Source: Acinetobacter sp. ASP199 (GTDB lineage: Bacteria > Pseudomonadota > Gammaproteobacteria > Pseudomonadales > Moraxellaceae). From it: a DNA stretch of 64,000 nucleotides. Where the stretch lies: NCBI RefSeq assembly GCF_022700675.1, contig NZ_CP062182.1, forward strand, positions 1,984,001-2,048,000, in the 5' to 3' direction. Shown here piece after piece: positions 1 through 9,648 of the stretch. Position numbers and translations under genes: made by a program. The notes beneath the pieces were generated by a model, which worked only from the letters and a program-made list of their open reading frames with translations, was not told the DNA's origin and ran no database searches. Position 1 is the stretch's first letter. Each line of letters opens with the position of its first letter.

Positions 1-226
1 CCAGCGCCTGAATAATCTTCTCAATGGTCTGACTGAGCTGTTGCGTGAGTTGTGGATCAACCCCATTTAAAAGGACTGCCTGGGCCTGAATCAGCTGATC
101 GGCATAGTGATTCAACCTGTACTGATCGCTGAGCAAAGGGACAAGCTCATTACGCTTGATGCTTAAAATCTCACTCGGATCTGCTGCAATATCCTGGATC
201 GGGATCAAAACATCTATTTGTGACAT
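1..226 (-). CDS. Unknown protein, N-terminal part (runs off window)
   Basis: An open frame starts at an ATG at 226 on the minus strand and runs without a stop through the window edge, giving about 75 residues that begin MSQIDVLIPIQDIAADPSEI. The visible part is hydrophilic and probably helical, rich in Gln and Leu, with no signal peptide or membrane segment. I do not recognise the family. The open frame and ATG support it being real; the product cannot be named from this fragment. Confidence 0.55.
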   Translation of the reverse strand, partial: MSQIDVLIPIQDIAADPSEILSIKRNELVPLLSDQYRLNHYADQLIQAQAVLLNGVDPQLTQQLSQTIEKIIQAL

Positions 227-401
227 AACCCTTTAAACTCAGTTGAACCGATTTTTATAGTACGTGTTTTACTTCAACATAACATGTAGCATTTTGCAAA
301 GGAATGCCTTTAAGTCATAGAATTTTTCATATTAATTTGAAGATATTGTTGGATTTAAGCTTGAGTTATCTTAATAGAATTACAAAACATCAAAACCAAA
401 T

Positions 402-430
402 AGAAAAACCCCTTGATATGGGGCTTTTCT
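402..430 (-). terminator. Rho-independent terminator downstream of rnk
   Basis: An A-rich arm plus CCCC pairs with GGGG plus a T-rich arm around a 7-nt loop. Read on the minus strand the hairpin ends in a T tract, about 25 bp past the rnk stop codon. Confidence 0.7.
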
Positions 431-454
431 ATTATGCAAGAGATCAGAACGACT

Positions 455-853
455 TTATAAATAGTCCCCTTCACGTTCTGGCTGATACAACACCTTTTCT
501 ATTTTGACTTTCATTATTTCACCGTCCGGTTGCGGCCATTCAATCGTTTGCCCTTCAGCCAACCCGAGAATCGCGGCACCAACAGGCGCTACAATATTCA
601 GCTGTCCTGGCTCGCCCTTAAATTCATGCGGATAGACCAGCATAATCTCTTTGGTCTGATTAGCAATGGTGACCAAGGCGCGTGCATGCATGGTAACTAT
701 ATTGGCAGGAATATCTTGGGGTTTAACCACCTCTGCCCGTGCCAGCTCATCCTCTAGCTGCTGCATGGTTGGAGTCAGTTTGGGTTGATTCTCAAGCATA
801 GTCTCCAGACGGTTTAGATCCTGTTCCGACAAAATAAGCTTGGTTTTTTGCAT
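455..853 (-). CDS. rnk: Nucleoside diphosphate kinase regulator (Rnk/GreA-GreB family)
   Basis: This is a 132-residue protein of the Rnk family, relatives of the transcript-cleavage factors GreA/GreB that bind RNA polymerase but have a short N-terminal helical arm. The N-terminal half is helical (LSEQDLNRLETMLENQP). The C-terminal half is the FKBP-like Gre domain, with the family signature VAPVGAAILGLAEGQTIEW. The start at 853 is preferred over the ATG at 880 because a GGAGAG ribosome site lies just upstream and the length then fits E. coli Rnk (136 aa). Its usual role is modulation of nucleotide pools and transcription; that is family knowledge. It appears to be a single-gene unit with its own terminator. 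Confidence 0.88.
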   Translation of the reverse strand: MQKTKLILSEQDLNRLETMLENQPKLTPTMQQLEDELARAEVVKPQDIPANIVTMHARALVTIANQTKEIMLVYPHEFKGEPGQLNIVAPVGAAILGLAEGQTIEWPQPDGEIMKVKIEKVLYQPEREGDYL

Positions 854-975
854 GCACTCTCTCCTGATCGGGCAATTCAATGAATCTTCATAAATAGATT
901 AAAATTAAATTCTTGATTTAAAAAATATTTGCAATATATTTAAAACTATAACAACGAAATAAAAAGAAGAATAAG

Positions 976-1479
976 ATGGCGGTTGCACAATCTACCTCAA
1001 CATACAGTATCACGGATTTCATGCAAGGTCTGCGTGTTCAGCTGCATCATCCGGATTCTGAACGTACCTTTTATGTCAGTCAGACATTACAGACGATTAA
1101 CTTTGATAATACTCCAGAAAGTTTGCATCGTCTTGGTCAGTTTTTTCAGGCATTTAAGAAACATTTAGGAACTTTGGCAAGTGACTTTCACAAGACCGTT
1201 CAAAAACTGAATACTGTACTCTTGATCACCAGTCAGGTCGGCTATTTTATCAGTTCTGAATTGGGCTGTAGCGAACATTGGCTGAGTCTTGAAGAACTCA
1301 AAATGATGTCTTTAACGCCAGGTACCGAATTTGCCAGTTCGCAATATTATTATGGCATTGAGCTTCATGGACAGATCATGTTTCCAATGGATTATGTACT
1401 CAAGCATTTTTCAAATATGGAAACGGAGACCAGTATCAGTGAAGACGTTCAGCGCTTTATTTTTAATTACCGATATTAG
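976..1479 (+). CDS. Hypothetical protein, 167 aa
   Basis: The gene has an ATG start with an AAGAAGA purine stretch upstream and is divergent from rnk. The protein is soluble, without a signal peptide or membrane helix, and begins MAVAQSTSTYSITDFMQGLR. It looks like a compact alpha/beta protein, with a Tyr-rich stretch (SQYYYGIELHG) in the C-terminal third. I recognise no catalytic motif or named domain. Length, start context and lack of a competing frame support a real gene, probably a lineage-restricted Acinetobacter protein. Confidence 0.7.
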   Translation: MAVAQSTSTYSITDFMQGLRVQLHHPDSERTFYVSQTLQTINFDNTPESLHRLGQFFQAFKKHLGTLASDFHKTVQKLNTVLLITSQVGYFISSELGCSEHWLSLEELKMMSLTPGTEFASSQYYYGIELHGQIMFPMDYVLKHFSNMETETSISEDVQRFIFNYRY

Positions 1480-1621
1480 CAAGCCATAGATCAATATGAT
1501 TACTCTACAGTATTCCGGCTTTAAAGAACGATTTGTTAAAGCAGAATTCCTGATTTTCCTGATAACGATTGATGGTTAAGTTACTAAGCTATTTCATGTA
1601 TTGAATTGAAAATTCAAGGAT

Positions 1622-1651
1622 AAAAAAAACTCCCATATCGGGAGCTTTTTT
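1622..1651 (-). terminator. Terminator of glyA
   Basis: CTCCC and GGGAG arms flank a 5-nt loop, with an A run on one side and a T run on the other. It lies 16 bp beyond the glyA stop and works best on the minus strand. Confidence 0.75.
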
Positions 1652-1666
1652 CTGCTTCAGCTAAAA

Positions 1667-2923
1667 TTATTTAGCATATACAGGGAATTTTGCACATACA
1701 GCTGCAACTTTTTCTTTAACCGCAGCGATCACAGCTTCGTCACCTTTGCTGTCCAGGATGTCAGCGATCCAGCCAGCAAGTTCACGTACTTCTGCTTCAC
1801 CAAAACCACGCGTAGTTACTGCTGGTGTACCAATACGGATACCAGAAGTTACGAATGGAGAACGTGGGTCATTTGGTACAGAGTTTTTGTTCACAGTGAT
1901 GTGAGCAGCACCTAACCAAGCATCAGCGTCTTTACCTGTGATATCGCCTTGTTTGATTAAAGACAACAAGAACAGGTGGTTTTTCGTACCACCAGAAACA
2001 ACGTCATAACCGCGTTCGATTAGAACTTCAGCCATTGCTTGCGCGTTTTTCACAACTTGTTGTTGGTAAGCTTTGTATTCAGGCGCCATTGCTTCTTTAA
2101 AGCAAATCGCTTTAGCCGCTACTGCGTGAACTAAAGGACCACCTTGGTTACCTGGGAATACAGCTGATTGAAGTTTTTTCTCAATCTCTTCGTTTGCTTT
2201 CGCAAGGATCAGACCAGAACGTGGACCACGAAGTGTTTTGTGAGTCGTTGTCGTTGTTACGTCAGCAATTTGAACTGGGCTTGGGTAAACACCAGCAGCA
2301 ACCAGACCAGCTACGTGAGCCATATCAACAAACAGGTAAGCGCCAACTTTGTCCGCGATTTCACGGAAACGCTGCCAATCAACGATTTGGCTGTACGCAG
2401 AGAAACCAGCCACGATCATACGTGGTTTGTGTTCTACAGCTAAACGTTCCACTTCTTCGTAATCGATCTCACCAGTTTCCGGGTTTAGACCGTATTGAAT
2501 CGCGTTATAAGTTTTACCAGAGAAGCTTACTTTCGCACCGTGAGTCAAGTGACCACCGTGAGCCAGGCTCATACCCAATACTGTGTCGCCTGGGTTAAGA
2601 AGCGCCAGGTAAACTGCAGAGTTTGCCTGAGAACCAGCATGTGGCTGAACGTTAGCGTAATCAGCACCAAAAAGCTCTTTAGCACGGTCAATGGCCAATT
2701 GTTCAATGACATCTACATATTCACAACCGCCATAGTAGCGTTTGCCTGGGTAGCCTTCTGCATATTTGTTAGTGAGTTTTGATCCTTGAGCTTCCATTAC
2801 TGCTGGAGAGCAATAGTTTTCAGAAGCGATCAACTCGATGTGCGCTTCTTGGCGAGCATCTTCGTTAGAGATTGCTTGAGCGATTTCTGGATCAAATTCA
2901 GCAATAGAGATATTGGCAAACAT
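1667..2923 (-). CDS. glyA: Serine hydroxymethyltransferase
   Basis: A 418-residue PLP enzyme that interconverts serine and glycine while loading one-carbon units onto tetrahydrofolate. The PLP-binding lysine is K229 in the motif [15 protein letters not shown], the same position as in E. coli GlyA. The N-terminal SENYCSP motif and the glycine-rich GSQANSAVY region are intact. The length equals the family norm and the ATG gives a full-length N-terminus. The gene is monocistronic, with a candidate promoter at 2976-3003 and a terminator just downstream. It is a core housekeeping gene. Confidence 0.97.
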   Translation of the reverse strand: MFANISIAEFDPEIAQAISNEDARQEAHIELIASENYCSPAVMEAQGSKLTNKYAEGYPGKRYYGGCEYVDVIEQLAIDRAKELFGADYANVQPHAGSQANSAVYLALLNPGDTVLGMSLAHGGHLTHGAKVSFSGKTYNAIQYGLNPETGEIDYEEVERLAVEHKPRMIVAGFSAYSQIVDWQRFREIADKVGAYLFVDMAHVAGLVAAGVYPSPVQIADVTTTTTHKTLRGPRSGLILAKANEEIEKKLQSAVFPGNQGGPLVHAVAAKAICFKEAMAPEYKAYQQQVVKNAQAMAEVLIERGYDVVSGGTKNHLFLLSLIKQGDITGKDADAWLGAAHITVNKNSVPNDPRSPFVTSGIRIGTPAVTTRGFGEAEVRELAGWIADILDSKGDEAVIAAVKEKVAAVCAKFPVYAK

Positions 2924-2975
2924 TAGCGAGGTCCTATTAAATTAGGGCTTTTAAGCCGTGCTAAGATTGGCGCGT

Positions 2976-3003
2976 ATTGTAGCATGAACTTTGACATTTT
3001 CGA
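2976..3003 (-). promoter_or_regulatory. Candidate glyA promoter
   Basis: On the minus strand a TCGAAA -35-like box and a TACAAT -10 box are separated by 16 bp, about 50 bp upstream of the glyA ATG. This is inferred from consensus similarity only. Confidence 0.4.
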
Positions 3004-3630
3004 CTAGGAACTTTACCCAGTTTTCCATAAATTTAATTCATTTCTTCGGAAAATTGCGCCAAATACAGTAAAATCAAATTATTGAATTGTTTGTGAACAT
3101 TTTAGTTACTTTAACTTTATAATATACATAGTATGTTTTTTAGTTGATGAATGCTGTCTACGCTTTATTTCTTCCTAGACTAAGCTCCTTTTTTTTGAGT
3201 TTAGGAAACGATCAGTTGTATAAAAAATTATAGATAAATACCTAAAATAAATTGTTTTTCTTAAAGATAGTCTTAGAACTCCGAATACCATTTAACAATA
3301 GCTTTTCTCTCAGCGTACTGAATGCTCCAGAATCGCCAAACTCTTTATTCACACCACTTTTTAAATGTTTGGAATAAATTTAATCTGTGTTTGCTATTCC
3401 TACTAAGCAGCAAAGCAGTATTTCACCTAAAGCTATTCCCTTTTATTATTTATATGACCATCCCTCTGTCGTATTAAAAAAAATCGGGTTAAAACTGTCA
3501 GAAAAATCAAAAAAGATGGTTTGATCTTCATTTTTGCATAATAAATTATAATTCTTGGACTTGTAGTCAATCTTTTCCGTCCTTTATAGTTCATATTAAC
3601 TGTCTTTCTTCTCTTATCTGGTACACGTCC
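3004..3630. other. AT-rich intergenic region without a gene
   Basis: About 625 bp between glyA and the ExoX-like gene. The only open frame here (minus, 3433-3663) overlaps the next gene's start and has no protein-like composition, so I do not call it. Several T-rich runs are present, but I see no convincing tRNA, riboswitch or terminator structure. Confidence 0.5.
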
Positions 3631-4329
3631 ATGCAGGCCATCATTCTCGACACTGAAACCCATACACTAAACGGTCAGCCGATTGAAATTGCGTATGCGC
3701 CTGTAGATATCCTGGATCATAAAATCAGCCTGGATAAAAGCCGACTGTTTGACCAGCTCTATCGCTGTGATGAGCCGATTTCTTTTGCAGCCATGGCTGT
3801 GCATCATATTCTGGAATCAGATCTGGAAGGACAGCCACATTACAGCAGCTTTGAACTTCCGCAAGAAACTACTTATATCATTGGTCATAATATTGATTAT
3901 GATATTCGCGCCTTAGAAAAATGCGATGTAGATTCATCCAATATTAAAGCTATTTGCACACTCGCTTTGGCTCGTCGCGTATGGCCAGATGCTGAAGCAC
4001 ACAATATCTCTGCCCTGATCTATATGATCACGCGAGGCAGCGACCGTGCCCGTGAAATGATCCGTAAAGCGCATCGTGCAGATATGGATATTATTCTGAC
4101 AGCGAATATCCTGATGCATATTGTGCATCACCTGAAAATCAGCAGTATTGAAGAACTTTATGAAGCTTCTGAAGATGCGCGTATTCCACGTACCATCAAT
4201 TTTGGTAAGCACCGTGGTACAGCGATTGCCGAACTGCCTGCTGACTATGTTCAATGGCTGCTTCGTCAGGAAGATCTGGATCCTTATCTACGTAAAGCAT
4301 TGGAAAATACGGCGATTGTCAACTTGTAA
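3631..4329 (+). CDS. ExoX-like 3'-5' exonuclease with DUF3820-type C-terminus
   Basis: A 232-residue DnaQ-superfamily exonuclease. Exo I is D7-T-E9 (LDTET), Exo II is around H86-N87 to D91 (HNIDYDIRALE), and Exo III is H148 with D153 (HRADMD), so the DEDDh-type metal-binding set looks complete. The C-terminal 45 residues (NFGKHRGTAIAELPADYVQW) resemble the DUF3820 tail found on ExoX-type nucleases. These enzymes remove nucleotides from 3' ends in repair and recombination; the substrate here is inferred from the family. The start is the first ATG that leaves the Exo I strand complete. The gene appears monocistronic. Confidence 0.85.
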   Translation: MQAIILDTETHTLNGQPIEIAYAPVDILDHKISLDKSRLFDQLYRCDEPISFAAMAVHHILESDLEGQPHYSSFELPQETTYIIGHNIDYDIRALEKCDVDSSNIKAICTLALARRVWPDAEAHNISALIYMITRGSDRAREMIRKAHRADMDIILTANILMHIVHHLKISSIEELYEASEDARIPRTINFGKHRGTAIAELPADYVQWLLRQEDLDPYLRKALENTAIVNL

Positions 4330-4428
4330 TGGCATAGAACAGTCCCAGTTTTTTTATATATTCTTCATATTATTGTAATTTTCAAAGATTATGCTCAACC
4401 TTAATTTTTAGTGCTGACAGGTTAAGGT

Positions 4429-5106
4429 ATGCTGCATTTTCAGAAGACTCAACGTGGTATCAATGTGCTGCAGGATCGGTCATTGACTCTGACAGCACGC
4501 CAACGTCAATTACTGGTATTAATTGGTAGTGAAGATTTTGACTTATTAAATGAAAGCTTCAGAAAGCACCTCGCTCGTCCTGAATTATTAGATCAATTGT
4601 GTGAAATGGGTTTAATTATTCCAACTGCAGTTGCGCCATCTAACCATGAAAATCAGACAGATGTACAAGCAGATCACAAAATTGATTTAGCCCACACTGA
4701 AATTCATCGCCCGCTAAATTCCACACCGTCTCCATCAATGAATCAAAAAATTTTCAATACGATTGAGCCTGTTGCAGTTCATCAGGAATTATCCAGTATT
4801 GAAGCTGTGCCAGAGCCCTCTAAAAATCTAAATGAATCAACCACTATTCATCCACCTGCCCTTGAAGCACTTTCTTTTACAGACCTTAAAGAGATGATGG
4901 TAGTAACACTGCAAAAATATTGCGGATTATTAGCGAAACAGCAAATCCATAATATTTTACAGGCACAGGATTTATCCAGCTTAAAACTCTGTCAGATCCA
5001 ATGGCTGACGTCATTACAAGAAAGTCGCATTCATCCACACGAGTTGCATCAGAAGCTGCAGCAAATTAATTTTAGCTATGAAAAAATCCAGCAAAATTCT
5101 GAGTGA
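4429..5106 (+). CDS. Hypothetical protein, 225 aa
   Basis: A soluble protein with two conserved-looking ends and a poorly ordered middle. Residues 1-70 (LTLTARQRQLLVLIGSEDFD and following) look like a small winged-helix-like domain. The middle, about residues 75-150, is rich in Pro, Ser, Asn and Thr. A helical segment (LEALSFTDLKEMMVVTLQKY) occupies the C-terminal third. The first domain resembles the N-terminal part of pilus-regulator-like Acinetobacter proteins, but I cannot name a family. The ATG start is preceded by AGGTTAAGGT. Confidence 0.65.
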   Translation: MLHFQKTQRGINVLQDRSLTLTARQRQLLVLIGSEDFDLLNESFRKHLARPELLDQLCEMGLIIPTAVAPSNHENQTDVQADHKIDLAHTEIHRPLNSTPSPSMNQKIFNTIEPVAVHQELSSIEAVPEPSKNLNESTTIHPPALEALSFTDLKEMMVVTLQKYCGLLAKQQIHNILQAQDLSSLKLCQIQWLTSLQESRIHPHELHQKLQQINFSYEKIQQNSE

Positions 5107-5304
5107 AAATTTAGTCTTTTAAACTCTTAAATGATTGTTTTATTTACTTAAAGAGTACTTAATTTTAATATTATGTTATTCATTATATTCAATATTTTAA
5201 TCTACCAACCTTGAGCCATAGAAAGTTTCCGACTTAAGCAGAATAGCAAAAAACATCAAGAGACCGCCATATACAGTCTATTTCAATCAGTTTTGGTTCT
5301 GTAG

Positions 5305-5655
5305 ATGCAATATTATTTAGAATTTGATGCCTTTGATAATCCCATGCAACTGAGCAAGGTGGGAAACTGGGTTATTACTTTTATCAGTGCTGCCGATGAA
5401 CTAGAACATATTCAGTTGGCAATCACTTATGTATTGCCACGCCAGATCAGTGATGCGCTGCAACCACGTCGCATACTGATTGAAAAAACTGCCTATGAAC
5501 ATCAATGGTTGATTCAGACGATTGAATGCTTTGACAGCCAGACCAACCAGGAAGTACAAATTGCAGCTTCAGATGCACTGGGACAACAAACGCTTCAGCA
5601 GATCCTGGAAGAATTTGGTCGTTATGATGTAAATGTCATCCTGAAAAGTTTTTAA
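5305..5655 (+). CDS. Hypothetical protein, 116 aa
   Basis: Begins MQYYLEFDAFDNPMQLSKVG and is rich in beta-type segments and aromatic residues, with no signal peptide or membrane helix. The upstream context has only a weak ribosome site. No catalytic motif is visible. It is probably a lineage-specific Acinetobacter protein, kept because the frame is complete, codon use fits the neighbours and nothing competes on the other strand. Confidence 0.6.
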   Translation: MQYYLEFDAFDNPMQLSKVGNWVITFISAADELEHIQLAITYVLPRQISDALQPRRILIEKTAYEHQWLIQTIECFDSQTNQEVQIAASDALGQQTLQQILEEFGRYDVNVILKSF

Positions 5656-5774
5656 ATTTAAGCTTATATTCACAAGTGATTAACTAGATGCTTGAACTAT
5701 CTCCTATTCAGGCATCTAGTTAAAAATCGCGTTAAGCTAGGTGCATAATAACAACTAAGAATAGAATCTAAATT

Positions 5775-6047
5775 ATGCGATATGCTCATCAACATAACAC
5801 TCAAGCCCTAGCCCTATTTCAGCTTTATCCTAGCATAGATCAATGCCTGAATGCTTTTAATTTAAAGTCTCAAAATCGTCAGCTCAGGCTTCAACCCGAT
5901 CCTCTGTCTAAAGAATATGTTCTTGTACAGAAACATGACCTAGGGCAGGTACTCCAACAAATCCGTATAAATAGTCGCGAAGTATCCGATCCTCATCCCT
6001 TAGTCCGTTATCATCTGCTGGCATTTATTTTTAATCAGCTCGTCTGA
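5775..6047 (+). CDS. Hypothetical protein, 90 aa
   Basis: A small Gln- and Leu-rich soluble protein ([20 protein letters not shown] at the start), followed within 20 bp by a strong hairpin at 6065-6088. No family recognised. The terminator immediately after the stop and normal codon use support expression; the function is unknown. Confidence 0.55.
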   Translation: MRYAHQHNTQALALFQLYPSIDQCLNAFNLKSQNRQLRLQPDPLSKEYVLVQKHDLGQVLQQIRINSREVSDPHPLVRYHLLAFIFNQLV

Positions 6048-6064
6048 AAATATGATTTAAAAAA

Positions 6065-6088
6065 ATAGCTCATCCTTAGATGAGCTAT
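6065..6088. terminator. Bidirectional terminator
   Basis: A 10-bp perfect stem (ATAGCTCATC with GATGAGCTAT) around a 4-nt loop, with A residues before it and T-rich sequence after it. It sits between convergent genes at 5775-6047 (plus) and 6122-6346 (minus). Confidence 0.7.
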
Positions 6089-6121
6089 CGCTTTTATATT
6101 TCTACTTTAAAAAATCAGTCC

Positions 6122-6346
6122 CTATTTGGGATTTAAAATACGGTAAATACAGTCGGTATGTTCACTAGCAAATAGCAGTTCAATCGTTGGTCGGATAATT
6201 TCGTCATCCACCACGATATATTCGACTTGTTGGTCTAAGCGTTGGGATGAATCACTATGCTGGGCACCAGCACGCAATAATGCTTTTACATCAAGGATTT
6301 TTCCATACTGATTTTTTACTTGCACATCAATCATGTCTTCTGTCAT
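6122..6346 (-). CDS. Small hypothetical protein, paralogue of 10915-11127
   Basis: A 74-residue protein preceded by a very strong ribosome site (GGGAGGG, 7 nt from the ATG). It shares its architecture with the 70-residue protein at 10915-11127: a VxxQYG motif near the start, a central YI-VDDEIIRP block (YIDVDGELIRP in the other) and a final IYRI. No known domain is recognised. The conserved acidic EIIRP/ELIRP core suggests a small beta-rich fold. The shared motifs show these are two members of one short family, probably specific to Acinetobacter. Confidence 0.7.
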   Translation of the reverse strand: MTEDMIDVQVKNQYGKILDVKALLRAGAQHSDSSQRLDQQVEYIVVDDEIIRPTIELLFASEHTDCIYRILNPK

Positions 6347-6557
6347 TGCGGTGCCCTCCCTTTAAATTGGATTTATTAATTTTAGTCGTCTGAATTCTTA
6401 TAACATACTTATTTAAAAGGCTTCCAAATGAAAATGTAAGATTTTTTAGCAAGATATTTTTTTGGTATGGGATGTAATGCCGAATCAGCTGAATAGTCTG
6501 ATATTTATGTGTATTCTGCAAATAAAATTAAACAGTATTAAAAATTTAGCCTGGCAT

Positions 6558-6731
6558 TAAAAAGCCCGCATCGCTGCGGGCTCTGTGTTGGATGGCTAGT
6601 GCTAGATTTATTGCCTGAACCAAAGTTCGAGCTCAACTAACTGTCATTGATCCGTCCAACTTATTGGTAGCGTCGCATGGTTTTTTGACCTACCGTAAGC
6701 TTAATATAGGCTACACCTAATGTCGGTGCAA
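6558..6731 (-). ncRNA. Candidate structured small RNA, about 175 nt, family unknown
   Basis: No reading frame fits, but the minus strand carries a promoter (6738-6766), a predicted start near 6731 and a strong terminator ending near 6558. The RNA would begin with a hairpin (GGCU-UG-CACC pairing with GGUG-U-AGCC). This is followed by a second hairpin (GGUAG-GUC with GAC-G-CUACC) and a long-range stem (GUUGGA with UCCAAC) enclosing the centre, then the GC-rich terminator. The size is near that of 6S RNA, but I do not see the 6S open-bubble signature and do not assign it. Confidence reflects the combination of promoter, folds and terminator. Confidence 0.55.
6559..6582 (-). terminator. Terminator of the candidate small RNA
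   Basis: A perfect 8-bp GC-rich stem (AGCCCGCA with TGCGGGCT) and a 4-nt loop, followed on the minus strand by five T residues. Confidence 0.75.
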
Positions 6732-6737
6732 GCCTTG

Positions 6738-6766
6738 ATTACATTTCTAAAAGTAGATTCATACAA
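6738..6766 (-). promoter_or_regulatory. Promoter for the candidate small RNA
   Basis: On the minus strand TTGTAT and TGTAAT are separated by exactly 17 bp, and transcription would start about 7 bp further on. No gene lies between it and the terminator at 6559-6582. Confidence 0.55.
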
Positions 6767-6867
6767 TTTTTGCATTGTGATTTTTTTTAAATCCGCTAGG
6801 CTTGCAGACTTCCGAATTTATTCATTTCAGCGCAAAATACGCTGTTTCTTCTATTCGATGCTCAGTC

Positions 6868-7413
6868 ATGATCTGGCAACTTATTCTCAGTGATCTGTAT
6901 CGCTATTGCGGTAATACTTCAGCAAAATCTCTCATTAAAAATTATCTGTTTAACCGCGGCTTTAATTTCAGCTTCTGGTTGCGCCTGGCTTCTGCCCAAT
7001 CATTTATTGCGAAATTGGCCTACCCTATTTTTTATTATAAGAAAAAGAAATACGGCATCGACATTCATTGCAGCACAAAAATCGGTTATGGATTATATAT
7101 CGGCCATGGTGGACCTTTGGTGGTCAACCCCACTACAGTCATTGGCAATAATGTGAATCTGTCGCAATTTACGACCATTGGTGCCAATGGTGGCAAACAG
7201 GCCGCCTATATCGGAGATAATGTTTATATTGGACCGAATGTCTGCATTATTGATGATGTCAAAATTGGCAACAATGCCACGATCGGTGCAGGTAGTGTGG
7301 TCACCAAAGATATTCCTGAAAATGCTACCGCTGTGGGGAATTATGCCAAAGTCATTCATTACAACAATGCAGGTAATTCGGTAAACCGCCGCTGGCCGCT
7401 TGCTGAAACATAA
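6868..7413 (+). CDS. Left-handed beta-helix acyltransferase, serine acetyltransferase (CysE)-like
   Basis: About 181 residues from the ATG at 6868; the longer frame would need a TTG at 6802. An N-terminal helical part (IWQLILSDLYRYCGN) is followed by hexapeptide repeats forming a left-handed beta-helix (IGYGLYIGHGGPLVVNPTTV, then IGNNVNLSQFTTIG, then IGNNATIGAGSVVTKDIP). The catalytic-type His lies in YIGHGGP. The family transfers acetyl groups from acetyl-CoA. Serine acetyltransferase or a polysaccharide/colanic-acid type O-acetyltransferase (WcaB-like) are both possible. It stands alone, without cys or capsule genes, so the substrate is open. Confidence 0.75.
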   Translation: MIWQLILSDLYRYCGNTSAKSLIKNYLFNRGFNFSFWLRLASAQSFIAKLAYPIFYYKKKKYGIDIHCSTKIGYGLYIGHGGPLVVNPTTVIGNNVNLSQFTTIGANGGKQAAYIGDNVYIGPNVCIIDDVKIGNNATIGAGSVVTKDIPENATAVGNYAKVIHYNNAGNSVNRRWPLAET

Positions 7414-7485
7414 ACGAGTCTTTCTAAAATTAAAAATAGACAAATGTCGATATCATCCGATTAATGCAAAATATAAGTCTCAAAT

Positions 7486-7513
7486 AAAAACTCCCTCTAT
7501 TGAGGGAGTTTTT
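7486..7513 (-). terminator. Terminator of katE
   Basis: An 8-bp stem (ACTCCCTC with GAGGGAGT) with a 4-nt loop and flanking A and T runs, 15 bp past the katE stop. Confidence 0.75.
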
Positions 7514-7527
7514 ATGGTTTGAATGTT

Positions 7528-9648
7528 TTAACCCGGAATCATTTCTGATACTGGCTCACGCGCCCAAACACGGTGTTTCATCATCAGTTGCTTTAATTCC
7601 ATAGCAACTGATTTGAAGTCTTGATGTGAAAGCATACCTTCATCAGCAACCAGGCCTAAAGTATTGATCAGGTCAGCTTTTTCACCCAAGAGTACAATTG
7701 GTTTTAAGTGCACATAAGCTTCAATAATGTAATGCTTCGCTGCACCATCTTTCAGAACCAGATCATAGTTATCACCATCCACCATGACAACGGCATCATA
7801 AAGCACTGATGGCTCACCTCGCTGCATACCATCTGCCATTACTTCTGCACCATTACTGCTTAATACAGGTGCAGGTGTCGGAGCGAGTACCTCAGCAATG
7901 GCACTTTCCTCTTTTGCCCAAGCCAATACTGCATCCACATTCGACTGATTCACCTTGTCATGTACCAAAACAGCAATTTTCTTGCCCTTGATATCTGGTG
8001 CCGGGAAAGCCTCTAGAGAAATGCGTTTAGATGGTGTCACTTGCGGCAATTCCACATTCAGTTTTTCAGGCGGAATGACGATACCGAGTTTGGTTGCTAC
8101 CTGCTGAGCCAGATCCAGATCGATATTGCACAGAATTTCTAGCACTTCACGTTCACGAATATACAAACGTTGCACCTTGCTCAGCTCAAAAACATAAGCA
8201 TTTACCACATGACGTTGCTCATATGGTGTCAGACTGCGGTAATACAATCGTGCCTGAGTAAAGTGATCACTGAATGATGGACTACGCTCACGAATCTTAC
8301 GTCCATCAATACGTTCTGCATAACTTTCGAAACCGCCATTCAATGCTGCTGGTGTAGTTTCCGTTGGCCAGTTATTGTCAATCGAATTTGGTTCATAAGA
8401 TGCCTGTCCACGGTGGATCGCACGCTGATGGTAACCATCACGCTGATTATTGTGGAACGGGCAAACTGGCTGGTTGATTGGAATCTGGTGGAAGTTCGGC
8501 CCACCCAGACGAATCAGTTGAGTATCGGTATAGGAGAACACACGTGCCTGTAGCAGCGGGTCATTCGAGAAATCAATCCCTGGAACAATATGTGCCGGAC
8601 AGAATGCCACCTGCTCGGTTTCTGCAAAGAAGTTCTCAACATTGCGGTTGAGTACAAAGCTACCTATTGGTGTAACTGGTACAAGCTCTTCAGGAATGAG
8701 TTTGGTCGCATCCAGCAAGTCAAAATCAAACTTGTGCTCATCGGCTTCAGGTACGATCTGCACACCTAGTTCCCATTCCGGATAGTTGCCTGACTCAATT
8801 GCATCATATAAATCACGGCGGTGAAAATCCGGATCACGGCCTGCCAGTTTTTGTGCCTCGTCCCAGGTCAATTGGGTCAGACCTTGTTTTGGTGTCCAGT
8901 GAAATTTGACAAAGACTGCTTCACCATCCGCATTAATCATACGGAAAGTATTGACACCAAAGCCCTGAATTGAGCGTAAGTTACGTGGAATAGCACGGTC
9001 AGACATTGCCCACATCACCGCATGGGCAGTTTCAGGCACCAGAGAAACGAAATCCCAGAATGTATCATGCGCGGTCTGTGCAGTAGGAATCTCTGTATGT
9101 GGTTCAGGTTTCATGGCATGCACGAAATCCGGGAACTTGATTCCATCCTGTATAAAGAATACTGGTGCGTTATTTCCCACCAGGTCATATACCCCTTCCT
9201 GAGTATAGAATTTCATCGCGAAACCACGAATATCACGTACTGTATCTGCTGAACCTCGTGGGCCCTGTACAGTAGAAAAGCGCACAAACATAGGCGTCTC
9301 GCGCTCCGTATCGGTCAGAAATCCAGCCTTGGTAAAACGCTCATTACTAGGATAAGCCTTAAATACACCATGTGCCGCAACACCACGGGCATGCACAATA
9401 CGCTCAGGAATACGCTCATGATCAAAATGGGTCATTTTTTCCTGAAATATAAAGTCTTCCAGCAAGGTCCCACCACGTGTACCAGCTTTCAGGCTATTCT
9501 GGTTATCAGAAATTTTCACCCCTTGGTTGGTGGTCAGAGCCTGCCCGGTTGCATCACGGCGATACGCATCAAGCTGGGCATTTTTCTCATTATGATTTTT
9601 CAAATCCGGACGATCAGTACCTGCTAGCTCACTCTTGGTCTCTTTCAT
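7528..9648 (-). CDS. katE: Catalase HPII, large-subunit type
   Basis: A 706-residue clade-2 monofunctional haem catalase that decomposes hydrogen peroxide in the cytoplasm. The N-terminal catalase core contains the distal-side motif ([11 protein letters not shown]) and the proximal haem-ligand motif (RVFSYTDTQ). The extra C-terminal flavodoxin-like domain of the large catalases starts around residue 560 ([17 protein letters not shown]). The length fits KatE rather than the roughly 500-residue small catalases. It is monocistronic with its own terminator. Stationary-phase or oxidative-stress control is expected from the family but no operator is evident here. Confidence 0.95.
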   Translation of the reverse strand: MKETKSELAGTDRPDLKNHNEKNAQLDAYRRDATGQALTTNQGVKISDNQNSLKAGTRGGTLLEDFIFQEKMTHFDHERIPERIVHARGVAAHGVFKAYPSNERFTKAGFLTDTERETPMFVRFSTVQGPRGSADTVRDIRGFAMKFYTQEGVYDLVGNNAPVFFIQDGIKFPDFVHAMKPEPHTEIPTAQTAHDTFWDFVSLVPETAHAVMWAMSDRAIPRNLRSIQGFGVNTFRMINADGEAVFVKFHWTPKQGLTQLTWDEAQKLAGRDPDFHRRDLYDAIESGNYPEWELGVQIVPEADEHKFDFDLLDATKLIPEELVPVTPIGSFVLNRNVENFFAETEQVAFCPAHIVPGIDFSNDPLLQARVFSYTDTQLIRLGGPNFHQIPINQPVCPFHNNQRDGYHQRAIHRGQASYEPNSIDNNWPTETTPAALNGGFESYAERIDGRKIRERSPSFSDHFTQARLYYRSLTPYEQRHVVNAYVFELSKVQRLYIREREVLEILCNIDLDLAQQVATKLGIVIPPEKLNVELPQVTPSKRISLEAFPAPDIKGKKIAVLVHDKVNQSNVDAVLAWAKEESAIAEVLAPTPAPVLSSNGAEVMADGMQRGEPSVLYDAVVMVDGDNYDLVLKDGAAKHYIIEAYVHLKPIVLLGEKADLINTLGLVADEGMLSHQDFKSVAMELKQLMMKHRVWAREPVSEMIPG

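Noticed and set aside
304..507. 67-aa plus-strand ORF left of rnk
   Set aside because: It runs through the rnk terminator and into the rnk 3' end in antisense; no protein-like features.
2924..3050. Glycine riboswitch or other riboswitch upstream of glyA
   Set aside because: Only a short leader with a weak GGCT-AGCC hairpin is visible; no conserved aptamer elements.
3433..3663. 76-aa minus-strand ORF before the ExoX-like gene
   Set aside because: It overlaps the start of the real gene, has no ribosome site and is composed of low-information AT-rich codons.
6558..6731. 6S RNA, SRP RNA or RNase P RNA
   Set aside because: None of the recognisable core sequences of these RNAs is present; left as an unassigned structured RNA.
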